Assembly: GCA_936450465.1 (NCBI GenBank) | Contig: OW388289.1 | Span: 66,772,420 to 66,836,419 of the forward strand | DNA from: Gibbula magus | Lineage: Eukaryota > Mollusca > Gastropoda > Trochida > Trochidae | Reading direction: 5' to 3' | Length of the DNA stretch: 64,000 bases | Part shown: one piece after another, positions 22,641-35,989 of the stretch | How the letters are laid out: each line of letters begins with the position of its first letter | Position numbering within the stretch: position 1 is the stretch's first letter | Program-made: the position numbers and the translations under genes | Notes under the pieces: model-generated | Seen by the model: only the letters and a program-made list of their open reading frames with translations | The model's database searches: none | What the model was told of the DNA's origin: nothing

Positions 22641-25409
22641 TCGTTGCTCGAGTAGTCATCATATATTTTTTGATCAAGTATCACTATGCATGTCAAATGA
22701 CATTATTAATCAGTACATGTGGTATTGTTTTGTATATAACAACCAATTGATTTATCAGATGACACATATAGTTTGAATACATACATGGTTTTCTATATAT
22801 TGATGCAACAGTCATCACGATGTGTACTTGGATGTATACAACATATGCGTTATTTCACACAGTTGGTTCACTGGTGAATTCCATCCACATAGACTGCCCA
22901 TGCGTTTTGGAGATAATTACAGCCAAGGAAGCGATCGCCGCAGGTGTTTCTACTTTATGAGGCTTCAATTCCTCTTTATCTGATATAAGGACAGCTCACA
23001 CATTCTGGAAATTGTTTATGTTTTCGGGACGGAATAATATTCATACCATGTATATCTAGTCATTCGAAAGTTGTTTTTTGGTAGATCTAAGTGAGGAATT
23101 GTTATAATATATTGGATAATATTATTGAGATACAGTCCTTAATTATTGGTGATGTCAAATTAAAATTATTGCTTCACAGAAGTCATTAAGTAACCAACTT
23201 TCATTTAGGAAAAGAGAAGCATTAACCAACATATGGTTTGCAATTAAAGCAGTTTGGCGCTCTAGCATTTAAAGTCAAAGAACGAGCTCGAGGCAGAAAG
23301 TCGATCTGTCCGAAACCATGGAAAGTTACGACCATAACAGAAGCAAAACACACAGGTTTTATGTTTCATCGGAACTCTTCAAGTTTTATCGTCAGATTAC
23401 AAAAAAACCTTATTTTGTAATGTTATCACATGTGTTTTTTCTTCAAAGTAAAATAAATACATGTAGGGAAATGACAGATGTTTTATCTCTAAGGTGCATT
23501 TTCATTTTGGAAACACATTTAGTTAAATAATGCAAGTTCTGTGTTATGTTATCGGTCAAATACTCTTTACATTGTTCTTCCAATGCTTTGTTCAGATATA
23601 CACACAAGGAGAGTGTAATTTATGCTTGCCTTAATGTTGATCTAATCTTCATATCCGTGCTATACATTGATATACTACTGGTTTTAAAAAATAAACTGGA
23701 GCGACTAATTTGAGTCGGGGATCGCCTGATGGAAACAAAAGGTCATAGGTAAACAACGATGGAGAACATCAAGATGAATTAGTGGTCAATGACATGAAAG
23801 AATTACTGAACTAGAGTAGCGTTTACAGGACACCGCGCAAGCAGAGCAGTCCATAAACTGAGAGTGTCTCCTTCAGCCACAATAAAATGGGGGTATCTTC
23901 TTTTATAAATGTACTACAAAAGACAACTGAATATTATACAAAATAGATCATGACCATGACCTTTTATTTTGCATTTTAACATATCAAAAGGATTCCCAGG
24001 GTGTATAATTAACACATTATTAATAAAACGTTTGGTTTTTTTTCAAAAGTTTATCAAATGGTTCAAATGGCCTTAACCCATATCTGGTAACCTTGACTTT
24101 TTACTTTCAAGGTCATACAATCAATGATAACTTATCATTGTATAAAACAATCGCCTATTGATTCAAATAGTAATATGGGATCCTACGGTATTGTTTATAG
24201 CCATCCATTCATCTTTCATTTAAATTTAAATATTACCAAAAATGATCAACTATATACACGTCTCCAATATGACAAAACATGTTTTTCTATTTGCAGTTGT
24301 TGTGGTCGATACTGACACATGTAACATTGTCAAACATTCTAAGGGATATTAAATTCCAGATTAAAGGTTACATTGAAAACATCAATCGACTATTTAAGTC
24401 TTTATTGTGAGTACATGTAAGTATTGGTTGAATAAATAATCGACATAAAAATGTATAAAACGGGTCTACCGGCAGAAATGTACTCAGACATGTAATGATG
24501 ACAGGGGGCGCAGTGTTCGCATTTAGTGCATGTTCATTTTAAAACAATTAACGACGGTGCAGCACCAACTAATTTACACATTTTTCACGAGATTACAATC
24601 TCAAAGTAGGAAGCTAATTATATTTTCAAAATGTAATAGGAGTAAGGTTATATTTTTAATTAAGAGGAACGTCACATGTAGAACCGCAAATACTCTTTCA
24701 ATTTATGAAGTGTTAAGTTAAGGAAATCAAACTGACTGGTAGCTTTAAATTATGGAACTATCCAGACTTAGATGAACTTCATTGAATAATTTAGTGGAAA
24801 TAATGAGCGACAAAGTTCATAATCGGATTTATGAAAGATATGGTAGACATCCGTACCAGAAATAAATTCTCCTACTGATACATATATACTGGTACGATAC
24901 ATATTCACCAGCATATTATGTATAGTAGTTTCTCTCAATCATCAATCTCATTGAAATTCTGCTTTCAGAACTGCCAGTTATGTGGCCCGTTCCTGCCAAG
25001 CGTACAGCAGTACCATAAGTCCAAAACATCGTTCCTGAGTCATTTTGTCTCAAACGTCTTTAATTGTTAAACTATTAATTGTGTGAGATTTATTTGAACA
25101 AACGTTTCTGATATGACATACATTAACATGCACGTATAAGGTAATTCTATCCACACGGAGGGTAATTTAGTCAATTTCCCCCAAATACCACGTGTTACCA
25201 ATGGACTAAATTTCTCGTTTCTCTTCTTATTTAGATACCGAACAATCTTATGTTTTGTTAAAAATAGGTGTAATTTCTGTACATGATTTGACATGAACAT
25301 ACACTACTTGAGCCTCTCTCGACGTGGTTGTTAGATAAACAAGCCGTGCGTTCTTGGTCCATTAATCTTTTTCTTGATCCTGTCATTTGGGTGGTTGATT
25401 TAGAAGACC

Positions 25410-25500
25410 TGGAAGAACACCCCACACACGTGTCTCTTGTCGTTAATGAGACAGACGTAGGCGGATGAATGCCACTGAGTGAGATTATGTGTAAATAGCA
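25410..25500 (-). repeat. Dispersed repeat R3
   Basis: Read on the minus strand it contains TCATCCGCCTACGTCTGTCT and, further on, ATGACAGGATCAAG. Both recur in the same order at about 40160-40265 and 56430-56525, in the A and B duplication copies. The 40-kb and 56-kb copies are on the plus strand. It may be a remnant of a transposon coding region, but I cannot assign one. Confidence 0.65.
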
Positions 25501-28015
25501 CTGTGGAATATTTCATCTTGGGCATGTAATATTATCACTAAGAATTTAATCATTTCATTAAAGGACACTTGTCTTCTACATACAAGCAATCAAAGCCAAA
25601 TGTGCATTGGTTAGCTATATATGAATATTAAACCCTTCAAATGAAATAAAGGCCAGACACTCACACAGATAGAGTTATTAAGTTGCACAAATGTGTACCT
25701 TATTATAAACCACGAGCGTAAGATGATAATGACATAACAATTAACCTTATAGTGATTATTTTATTCTAATTGTGTTCTATTTTGTAGCACCACACGCTAT
25801 TCTATTCATCCTTTTCTTATCAGACATGAGTATTATATTTAAGGTATATTCTTATACGTTGGGATAATAATATTGCGAGTCTCTAAGTCTCTAAATAAAA
25901 AATATTGCAGAAAATTGAAACAAATATGTTATGTTTTAACTTTCAGATTAACATTTATATCCCATCATTTTCCAGATTTAATCGGTTATCCAAATGTTGA
26001 AGGGTAACATCAATGATTTATACCACAATTCATTTGCTGTAAAAGAACCATGTGTTATAACTTTTAAGTCAGTTTTAATATTTAATATTTAACTAATGTT
26101 TGATTCGAGTACACATGCACTTTCTCTTTGTATGATATACAATCGTTGTATGTAGCTCTTTTATTGAATATAACATGACATGGACACACAAAATGACATT
26201 CATTATAAAGATGCAGTGGCATATTGACCTGAAACAACTGAACTTGTTCTTTGTCATTACAATCAGTCAATAATCTCATATTTCACGTGGGGTGAGGCAA
26301 ATTGCAGCTCCCACAAATCCAATGTTGAGAAATCGCACTGTTATTTATAGTAAACATCAGATGAATCATTGTCATTTTTACGCAACAAAATTTGAACAAA
26401 ATTGTTTTGATATCGCATCAACAACAACGAGGACGATTTTGTCACTAATTGACTTATCTACTGATGTCCTGAATATGTACCAATTATACGATAACTAGTT
26501 GCGTTTCAGGTCTCATTGTTATTCAACTTTAGTTGAAAACGGACATCGTTAGCAGTTGACTGGTGACCAACAATATAGGCGATCAGTTGTATATTAAATG
26601 ATGACTTTATGACTCGTTAATGAAAGTGGTAACCAACACATGAAAATCAATTATGTTCCTGACACATTCATATCACTTACTGACCTTCAAATTGTGTAAC
26701 ATGATTGATTGTCTTCATAAAATATCACAAGAACAATTACCAGAAACCTATGGAAGAAAACACTAGCATTTCACGGACAATCACCATTAAAACTTTGTTT
26801 TCAGAAGTCCTTATGAAATTAACAGTAGCAGCGTGTACCTATACATGTATCTTAAACGTGTTTAGTTTGTTTAATGTATAATCATAACAAATACAATGCT
26901 TTTTATGCTACGCGACGATTTAGACATAAATTATCTCTTTTAATTTAGCCAAATTTAGCCAAATTAAGCCAATACATAAACATTTAATACAAATCTCACT
27001 CTTTCACTCACATTGGACATTGTATAAAGACGACAGTACAAGAATAAAAATAAACATGAAACTGCTCGCTTATAAGGATCATACTGATCAATTAGCAATG
27101 CCATCTGTTAATTTATGTCTTTCCCGAATACATGTGTCCCAAAATAAAACTATTTTCAGATACGTGGTTTAAACATATCCACACGTGCAGGTCGACAACT
27201 TTATCCGGTATACTATCAATCATGGTTTCAAGCTCTACACCCTAACCTGTTACATGGTGTGTACATAGAACAGCTGTGGTCCTCATAAAGATAGTAATAA
27301 ACCTGTACCACATGCTTCAATTTAAAAGGCAGAGTAACTTAATACTAAATATTGTAATTCCCTGAATAACATTCATTACAGTTGTCTCAGTGGTTGTGAG
27401 TCGGTCATCTATATACAATATAAAAGGTAATGTAGGTGTTTATCAACATACATTCCCATTTAGACAGAACCAAGGTATGTATTGTACGACAACATCAAGT
27501 AACAAAACACACTAATCAAAATTAGTCTTAACACGACTTGTCAGTTGTTTTTTTATTTTTATTTCCAGCTTCATCTGCAGAAATCTCTAAAATTAGAATA
27601 CAACCGTAAAATATTAAATCCTTGAGTTTCCATGCTAACATTATTTTATCATCAATATAATCCAGGCATTGTTAGTGTTACACTAAGTACATAACGTGTA
27701 CATAAGTAAATTTCACTTATTCCAAATTCACTACATTTAATACGTAAGCAAGAACGTGACGATTCACAGGTAATATCCATCGGCAAATGGTTGATGTAGA
27801 TAACAACCTTATATCTCGATTCAGATACTCTATACTCTCCTCTATGATTGATTGAAGCAGGAGCGTTAAGCCTGCTCAGAATAATGTACAAGATCAGGAC
27901 AATTAAGTTTATCCAGAAATGTGGTCCTATTGTAAGCTGTTATAGTAGTAGTTACAAAGAAGCAGCAAATCAGTTTGACACCAGTCAATTAAAGCTTGTA
28001 TATTATGCTAAATAA

Positions 28016-29590
28016 CAATTCAATTCAATTCAATGTATTTCTCTTAAAACCACCAACGGTGGTACATGAGAATACAGATACTATATACATATAAATATTC
28101 ATATCAAGATGGCTATATTCACATCAATTAGTGCATCTTTGTTAACTGAAATATAACACTGATATAATTAGCAAGATTTTTCAAGCTACAAGTTTGAGTT
28201 GCTGTGCAGAGTGTTTTTACTTTACATATGTTCACCGGATTCATATAAGAAGGTAACAATGTCTTTCTATAGTGTAATAAAGCTTCAGATTTAAACAAGT
28301 AGTGGAGTTCATCTCCAACGACAGAAGAGTTACATAAATTACAAACACGGTTTTCTCTGGGAACATTTGCCCAACGACCAATCTCGACAGGTAAATGGTG
28401 ATTACTGGATTACATCTGAATCTTAGAATAGGGATATATATACGTTTCGATAAAAAAAGAATCTTCTCAAATTCCAAATTGTTTTTTATGTTCCTGTAAA
28501 ATGATGCTTTGGGGCTTTGCGAAGAGAAGAATTCCATTTCTGTAGAAATTGGTCTTTGAGTATCTGTTCTATCTGAAGAGAGAGAAATTTAGTTGTACAG
28601 AGAAATGAATTATGAAATATTTCAGATAATCCGCAATCATTTAGAATATTTTCTACAAATTCAATCCACGGAGATGTATGGCTTTCTCCGCTAATTTGAA
28701 GCACGATCAAGTAGATAGCATATGATAGTTTAGTTTGGTGGGTATTTGTCATCATATTATGCCAAAAACTTATGAGCCGTTTGCATAATCTAATATGAAT
28801 AGGATATCGTCCAAATTCTCCATATAGCATATAATCTGGGGTTGAGTTTCAGAGACCTGCAACAAATTTCATCAATTATATATGCAGTCTTTCGATTTGG
28901 TTAATGTTTTCATACCCCCAAACTTCACAACCATAAAGTAAAATTGGTTCTATCATTACATGAAAAGCTGATAAAATACAATCAATTGGTAGGTCAATGT
29001 TGCGTGATTTCTTCAAAAGTGAAAACATAGCCTTTGTGCCCGCATTTACAAGTACATGTAATTAAATCGTCTGTTACGATGAAAATTGATACCGAGATAA
29101 CAGTATGAATCTATTACCTCAAGAAGATTATCACCGAAGTAAAGTATCACTTTTGATGACTTAGCGGGGCCGCTACCAAAAACAACAAGTTTAGTTTTGG
29201 ATAGGTTGACAGTTAGCCTCCAATTGTTGCAGTAATTATAGAATGCATCGAGGGATTGTTGAAGATCATTTAAATCCTCACTGAATAGAGTTGTGTCATC
29301 AGCATACAATAGTATTATTTGTTACAGCCAAAATATTATATCTGAATCTGAAAAATACTGTAATTTTATACCCGGACAAACACTACTTATTAAGAAGGTT
29401 CAAGGTCATTTATGAAAAATGCAAATACAGAGGGGACAGATTCTCTCCTTGCCTCACTCCAGACTGACATGGGAAGAAAGACGAGATCTTGTTATCTAGC
29501 AGTATAGTAGACTTGATATCCTTGTACATATTTTTAATAAGCGTGAAAAACCTGCCCAAAACACTATTATTGAACATTTTGTGTCAAAAG
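28016..29590 (-). mobile_element. 5'-truncated LINE, same family as the 12.4-kb copy
   Basis: The plus-strand left end is a (CAATT)n tail (28016-28034), followed by the 3' hairpin ACCACCAACGGTGGT (28050-28064). Both are shared with the LINE ending at 16423. Frames on the minus strand, in order: motif B QSGVRQGENLSPL (near 29450), then SDSDIIFWL and a stop, then LLYADDTTLF (29285-29315), thumb DSYCYLGINFHRN (about 29065-29105), and C-terminal CNLCNSSVVGDELHYLF (28270-28340). Motif C keeps YADD (29295-29306), but stops and frameshifts break the ORF at least four times. Homology ends near 29590, before motif A, so the copy is 5'-truncated. Confidence 0.9.
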
Positions 29591-30990
29591 CCAGCGTTTC
29601 TATGAAAACTGCCATACATAGTTGCCCGCAAAAGGTAAACATGCCAAAAGCGACATATCAACCCATGATGATTGTTTCACATACCAAAATGCATTGAGCT
29701 TTACCTCCGTACTTTTGTACCAACTTTTATGAAGATAAATTGACCAATTCTCGAGATATGAGCCATACAAGAAATCCCCAGATGCACGGCCCTATTTATG
29801 TTTAAGACTGTCTGATCATCATAGCTGCGTATCTTGAAATCGAAATCCAGTGAAAGTCAACTTTGATAAAATCATTACTTTTGAACTGAATTTAAATTTA
29901 GTGTTATTAACAGCTGTAATCCACAAATGGATGGATCTCTGATGAGGGGTATATATGGGCAGACTCTTCATCGGTCCGTCCATCGAGAATAATATTCTTC
30001 CCGAAGCTTCAACTTCAAAACTACTAATTATATATTCCTGAAGCAAAAACAAGTATATTTCAAAGGTATTGTGGACTATGAGAGGTACATAGGTAGTTTT
30101 AGTCTGAAAATGTGTGAGTATTAATTACCAAAATATATAATAAGTCCCTTTTGGTAATTTAAGTTTTCTGATTGAACAGTTTAATTGTATTCTTAATTGA
30201 ATTCGGGATTTGAGACTCTAAACAGTAAAAGTTTAGTTTGCAGTACGGATTTGTATTTTCTTTGTAAAACATTGCATGTGTTTTCCCCGTGTATGTTTGT
30301 ATATGCAGTATTAGGATATCTCAAGATGCATTGGTGGCTTTACTTTACTGCAATGTAACTGTTTTCGTTTTTCTCAAAAACTTATTGAAATATGCATGTT
30401 ACTATATTTGTCATCTTCTGTGGACTTCTATTGTTTTGTGTAGCTTCTTTCAGGTCTTTGATTGAAACATATTTTATTCATTCAAGAAATGTTATCCAAC
30501 TTAGAAAAACCCTCTTTCAGGTACTTGTCTGTATACATATTAAATCGCATAAATTTGTGAAAAGTGAACGTACGTTTCATCAACAATACATATCATTCAG
30601 TCTGATTACTTTTTTGAAGATTGGAAACCGAATATGCTGTTAGTAATGAAAAACTTCACACTTGTTTAGTACCGAAAAACGTGAATTTCATGAAGTAATG
30701 TGAACAACATCTTACAATCTTAAAATGTTCAATTCAATCAAAACATTACTTTGCAGTAAGACGCAGGGAGAAAACAGTAATTCAAATTCCAAAAGCCCTC
30801 CAATTTGACTTGCAGATTAACTGAGGTCACCAAAACCATTTTAAGAGTTGTATCTCATTGGGCATCACGGCGCCAGTTTACCATTTAATAATTTGCTTGA
30901 GTGCTTAGTAAAGATGTAGAATGAATGCAATTGCAAGGTGCATTTCAACATCATATAGTATTTCTATATAATACTCATGGTCATCAAGGT
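29591..30990. other. No feature recognised
   Basis: AT-rich sequence. A GGTCCGTCCATCG stretch near 29970 is reminiscent of the CCGT elements elsewhere but too short to assign. Confidence 0.45.
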
Positions 30991-32392
30991 TGCCACCAGC
31001 GATGACTGTGTAGAAGAAGTTGTTGCAGGTGAAGATGGTTGAAGACTGTGTAGAAGTTGTCGTTGTCGGTGAAGATGGTTGAAGACTGTGTAGAAGACGT
31101 TGTTGCCGGTGGAGATGGTTGATGACTGTGTATAAGGTGTCGTTGTCGGTGGAGATGGTTGAAGACTGTGTAGAAGGTGTCGTTGTCGGTGAAGATGGTT
31201 GAAGACTGTGTAGAAGACATTGTTGCCGGTGGAGATGGTTGATGACTGTGTAGAAGGTGTCGTTGTCGGTGGAGATGGTTGAAGACTGTGTAGAAGGTGT
31301 CGTTGTCGGTGAAGATGGTTGAAGACTGTGTAGAAGGTGTTGATGTCGGTGGAGATGGTTGATGACTGTGTAGAAGGTGCCGTTGTCGTTAGAGATGGTT
31401 GATGACTGTGTACAAGGTGCGTTGTCGTTGAAGATGGTTGAAGACCGTGTAGAAGACGTTGTTGCCGGTGGAGATGTTTGAACACTGTAGAAAGTGTCGT
31501 TTTCGGTGGAGATGGTTGATGACTGTGTAGAAGATGTTGTCGGTGGAGATGGTTGATGACTGTGTAGAAGGTGTCGTTGCCGCTGGAGATGGTTGATGAC
31601 TGTGTAGAAGGTGTTGTTGCCGGTGGAGATGGTTGATGACTGTGTAGAAGGTGTCGTTGCCGGTGGTGATGGTTGATGACTGTGTAGAAGGTGTCGTTGC
31701 CGGTGGTGATGGTTGATGACTGTGTAGAAGGTGTCGTTGTCGGTGGAGATGGTTGAAGACTGTGTAGAAGGTGTCGTTGTCGGTGAAGATGGTTGAAGAC
31801 CGTGTAGTAGACATTGTTGCCGGTGGAGATGGTTGATGACTGTGTAGAAGGTGTCGTTGTCGGTGGAGATGGTTGAAGACTGTGTAGAAGGTGTCGTTGT
31901 CGGTGAAGATGGTTGAAGACTGTGTAGAAGGTGTTGATGTCGGTGGAGATGGTTGATGACTGTGTAGAAGGTGCCGTTGTCGGTGGAGATGGTTGATGAC
32001 TGTGTACAAGGTGCGTTGTCGTTGAAGATGGTTGAAGACCGTGTAGAAGACGTTGTTGCCGGTGGAGATGTTTGAACACTGTGTAGAAAGTGTCGTTTTC
32101 GGTGGAGATGGTTGATGACTGTGTAGAAGGTGTTGTCGGTGGAGATGGTTGATGACTGTGTAGAAGGTGTCGTAGCCGCTGGAGATGGTTGATGACTGTG
32201 TAGAAGGTGTTGTTGCCGGTGGAGATGGTTTATGACTGTGTAGAAGGTGTCGTTGCCGGTGGTGATGGTTGATGACTGTGTAGAAGGTGTCGTTGCCGGT
32301 GGAGATGGTTGATGACTGTGTAGAAGGTGTCGTTGTCCGTGGAGATGGTTGATGACTGTGTAGAAGGTGTCGTTGCCGATGGAGATAGTTTC
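30991..32392. repeat. 40-bp minisatellite, about 35 units, with higher-order structure
   Basis: The plus-strand unit is GATGGTTGATGACTGTGTAG followed by AAGGTGTCGTTGTCGGTGGA. The period was checked between 31681 and 31721. It is markedly richer in GC than its surroundings. Variant units recur as a block: the rare GATGTTTGAACACTG variant and its neighbours occur at 31473 and again 594 bp later at 32067, showing a higher-order duplication. No unit contains a stop in any minus-strand frame. Long minus-strand frames (499, 371 and 206 codons) therefore run through the array, with a 40-residue superperiod made of the three frames in turn. This is a satellite property, with no start context or flanking domain to suggest a protein. 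Confidence 0.95.
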
Positions 32393-35300
32393 GGTGGTAT
32401 TCATTTCAATGGAATAACATTAACTGATGCAGGATTGTAAATCACCGAACCTTTCGCCACGATTTTGAGCAACATTGTTTCCACATGCTCACCAGATATA
32501 TGGGAACATGATTGTGTTGTTTTATTACTCCATGGAGGCTGACTCGATATGTTTTACCAGTTTCATTTTTATCAACATAATATGTACATCAACAACGATA
32601 TGTATTGAGATGAAACATGAATTAATAAATATCTGCCTGTCTGTATATTATCGGGGACATTTATATCTGTCCCCAGCGCTGATCTACAATACTAGTTTTT
32701 GCAATACCAATTGATTAAACAAACTTCAGCAGCATATATATAAAAACTAAAAAAGATCAAACATAAAGTTTAGTGATTTGAAGTCTGTAGTGCAATACGC
32801 ATTTTATTCAAGTTACTGCATGCATATGCGAAACATATTCTGTGTTTATAAAATAGTGTCCATTCGGCTATCATTTTATTTGGGAATAGTAATGGAAGTA
32901 GATGATTACAATTTACGGTAATTGCTTAGACCAAACTTTGTAAGTACATGTAAAATACAACAGTCCTTGAGATGTCATTATCCTTGTATATGGTCCTTTG
33001 AATGAAGTCATTAAATGAATCGATTTTCAACATGTTACTATCCTGTATCGTGCTATAGCCATAAATCTCAATGAACCGGGATGTATTCGCTATATCGTGG
33101 CACCCTTAGCGTCTATACTGAATAAACTGTTTTATGTACAATGCAATTCAAATAATCGCGAGCTCTTGTCGTCCTCTATCGTTTTCCCAATTTTTAATTT
33201 TGACTCTATGATCAAAATTCTTTCATAGTTTTAGAAATAACAGATATTGTACATGTAATTTACCTCAATAGTTACTTAGTGTAGAATGTGAGAGGTCTTT
33301 TTTAGACCAGTTTGAAATTAGTTTGTCATTTGTCAGACAGGAACTTGATTTTTTTTTATAGGTTTTGACATATGAAAATATATAATATATCCAGATGATG
33401 TACATTGTTTTTGGTTTGGGGTGATATGTTTACACTTTTGAGAAGAATTTATATATGTTGTCGAAATTACTGTAGAAGTTTCAAAAATGTAAAAAACGAT
33501 CTCCTTTGTATCCTAAATCCTCAATATGAATCTGTGGAGTGCATACCGAAAAGTTGACATGAAATACGTGTTTTGTTATTTTTGTATTATTGTTTTGTAT
33601 TATCAATCATTTGCAGTTTACAACTTAATTCGATAGTTTAAAACTGTTTAAACTGTATAATTTATAATTAATTTATTTTCACATCAATCACTTGAGTGAT
33701 AAAACCACTTAGTGAAAACATTTCCATGAAACGATTTCTGTCACATAGTTTGAATAAGTATGTATGAATTATCAGAATGTTGAGTACAATAATACAATTT
33801 TGTCGATGTATTTCCAACGAGATTAAATTGACTATTAAAATATATACTTAAATACAAATATTAAAAAAATCCTCCTAAGATGTACACTTGAGTTGATGAT
33901 TAAAATAAGTAAGAGTCTTCTGTTTGAACTTAATATTGGAGTTTGTGGGTCGTCTGTCCGGCGGGCACTGACTGACTATGACTGACTGCCACGCCGACAT
34001 TACAGCCGGGTCGGAAGCCTTGGGGAGACACACGTGCATTGCGTGAGCTATTGTCACTTCAGTCAGTTAAACACATTAACGTTATTCAATTATTTGTTTG
34101 TTTTACAAAGACATATAAGGTTATCCATACTGCAACATGTTCATGTCTTGTTACATTGATCGCATGTGTGGTAACCTCCAAACACTCTGTCATGTATGAT
34201 GGATAGTGTCTCACAGATCAAAGTAAGAGATTCAGAACCACAGGGCCCTTTACTGCTGCATAGTTAATGGTATTGCCGCTTGCAAATAAAATCATTGATT
34301 TTATGCCATAACCTTGTATATCAAATAACTTTCATCACATGCAAGAAGTTCTGTTGGTCCTTCAAACACATGTTCGTGATAACATTCAGTCGGAAAATCC
34401 ACTCTCTGAAAGATGTAAAGCATGGCGCTTACTGGTAACAAATTATATGCACCAGAATTTCATAAATGTGTTTACCTATGTTTAAATTTCTATAGAGAAC
34501 CATTTGTTTGGAATTCGTGCATTCAATTATCTCTCATAAAATTATGTAAAAAATACCGGCTCACTGTTGTGCATTGTGAAACTGATTGCAAATTACACGG
34601 TAGTTATATTATGTATAAACTGGTAAACAGAGGAAGCAAGTGTCAGAGTATGAATAAAATGAGCATGTTTCTAAGACAATGTAGTTGATGCTTGTGCTCA
34701 AATAATTTCATAAAATGCTCTCTACACAACACTTACTATAAAAACAACACTGTAAATGTCATAGATCTCTTGAAAATCATCAATATGGCATCAAATGGAA
34801 CTGATATCCATTTCGGGAAATCTCATCATACCCCTGAATAAATTAAAAATTCCCCCAAAAAATCATCCGTTTCGTCTCCAGTAATATCACGCTAGGAAGG
34901 TTGGGAAAAATGTAATACACCCCAATAAATATCATTGCTGTCATTTTGTAACGCAACTCGTGGTTTCCAGATTCGACACCTTGTGATCAAATTTCAAAAT
35001 TTAAGATTCAAAGATTCTTTCTCAAATTCCCCTATTAACATCAGTTTCTTTGGCATGCATATATATCTGTACATATGTACAGACAGGCGACCCTTGAAAC
35101 AATACCCCTGATCCACTCTTCATTTAAAAACAGAATATCTATTCATAGGTTGGACAACTATCACCACAATATTACAATACTATCTCAATAGAACAATGTT
35201 TCCTTCCGAAAACAGTAAAAATTGCATACCTGGGGAGAACGAATGTGTTGATTTTGTAGACTTTTTAAAATCAGTATTGTTTAAAATTGGCTCAACTTTG

Positions 35301-35861
35301 CTCAATCTACAGTCTAAAGATAGCAGATAATAGTTCGCTAAGGACAGCGGCAGCAACAATTAATCAACAGTATTTATTGATGTGAATTTAAAAGTTCATA
35401 GTAGACAGACACGTAATAGGTACTGATACTGGAACTAGTTAAATAAAACAACTTTGTGTCTATCACTATATTAGTGTGTCGACAAGTAAAAGTCGTAAAA
35501 TCAGTCACAAATGAAGTTCCTTCGAAATAATATAAAAATAACGCTAGTAAAGTCATCGGAAATATACTGTCGTTTATTTAGGACTTCGTCTGATCTTCCC
35601 TGATGCAGATACCGAGACACATGATGGAGATAACTGATACTGTCACCATTCTGATAAGTTTTATTCATCAATCATGTCATGGCTTTGCGGTCAAAAATCA
35701 TAACAAAAACGCAAAATATTTATCCTGACTACCTACCGAAAAAACATATGCCACACTTATAAAGGATATTAGGGTTCAACTCAATGCAATTGAAATTGGT
35801 TATGCACAACATGGCAGCAGGTAAATGATTAGTTATTGAGTAGCTATACATATTACCTACA
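32393..35861. other. No feature recognised
   Basis: AT-rich sequence. A GC-richer patch at about 33945-34060 carries an unrecognised minus-strand frame (33875-34057, 60 codons), and 34422-34688 is an unrecognised 88-codon plus-strand frame. Neither shows a domain, and both could be chance or isolated exons. Confidence 0.45.
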
Positions 35862-35989
35862 AATACTGTCTTGAAAAGAATTCTTCGAACATAATGTTAT
35901 ATGGGTGTCCTGTATCAATTTGCCAAGTGTTTGACAGATGGTAACAACCACAGGAGAAAACGGATTTCGGATAATACATTTCTTTTTCT

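Larger units (their letters stand above)
22196..28015. other. Long AT-rich stretch without recognisable genes
   Basis: Two short dispersed repeats are embedded here: R2 at 22575-22640 and R3 at about 25410-25500, each listed separately. Frames at 23238-23420 and 23318-23530 overlap and are unrecognised. No LINE, LTR or tandem array was seen in the remainder. Confidence 0.45.

Noticed and set aside
30905..32404. 499-codon minus-strand frame rich in Thr, Ser, His and Gln as a secreted repeat protein
   Set aside because: It is the 40-bp satellite read in one of three equally open frames, with no signal peptide, domain or flanking coding sequence.
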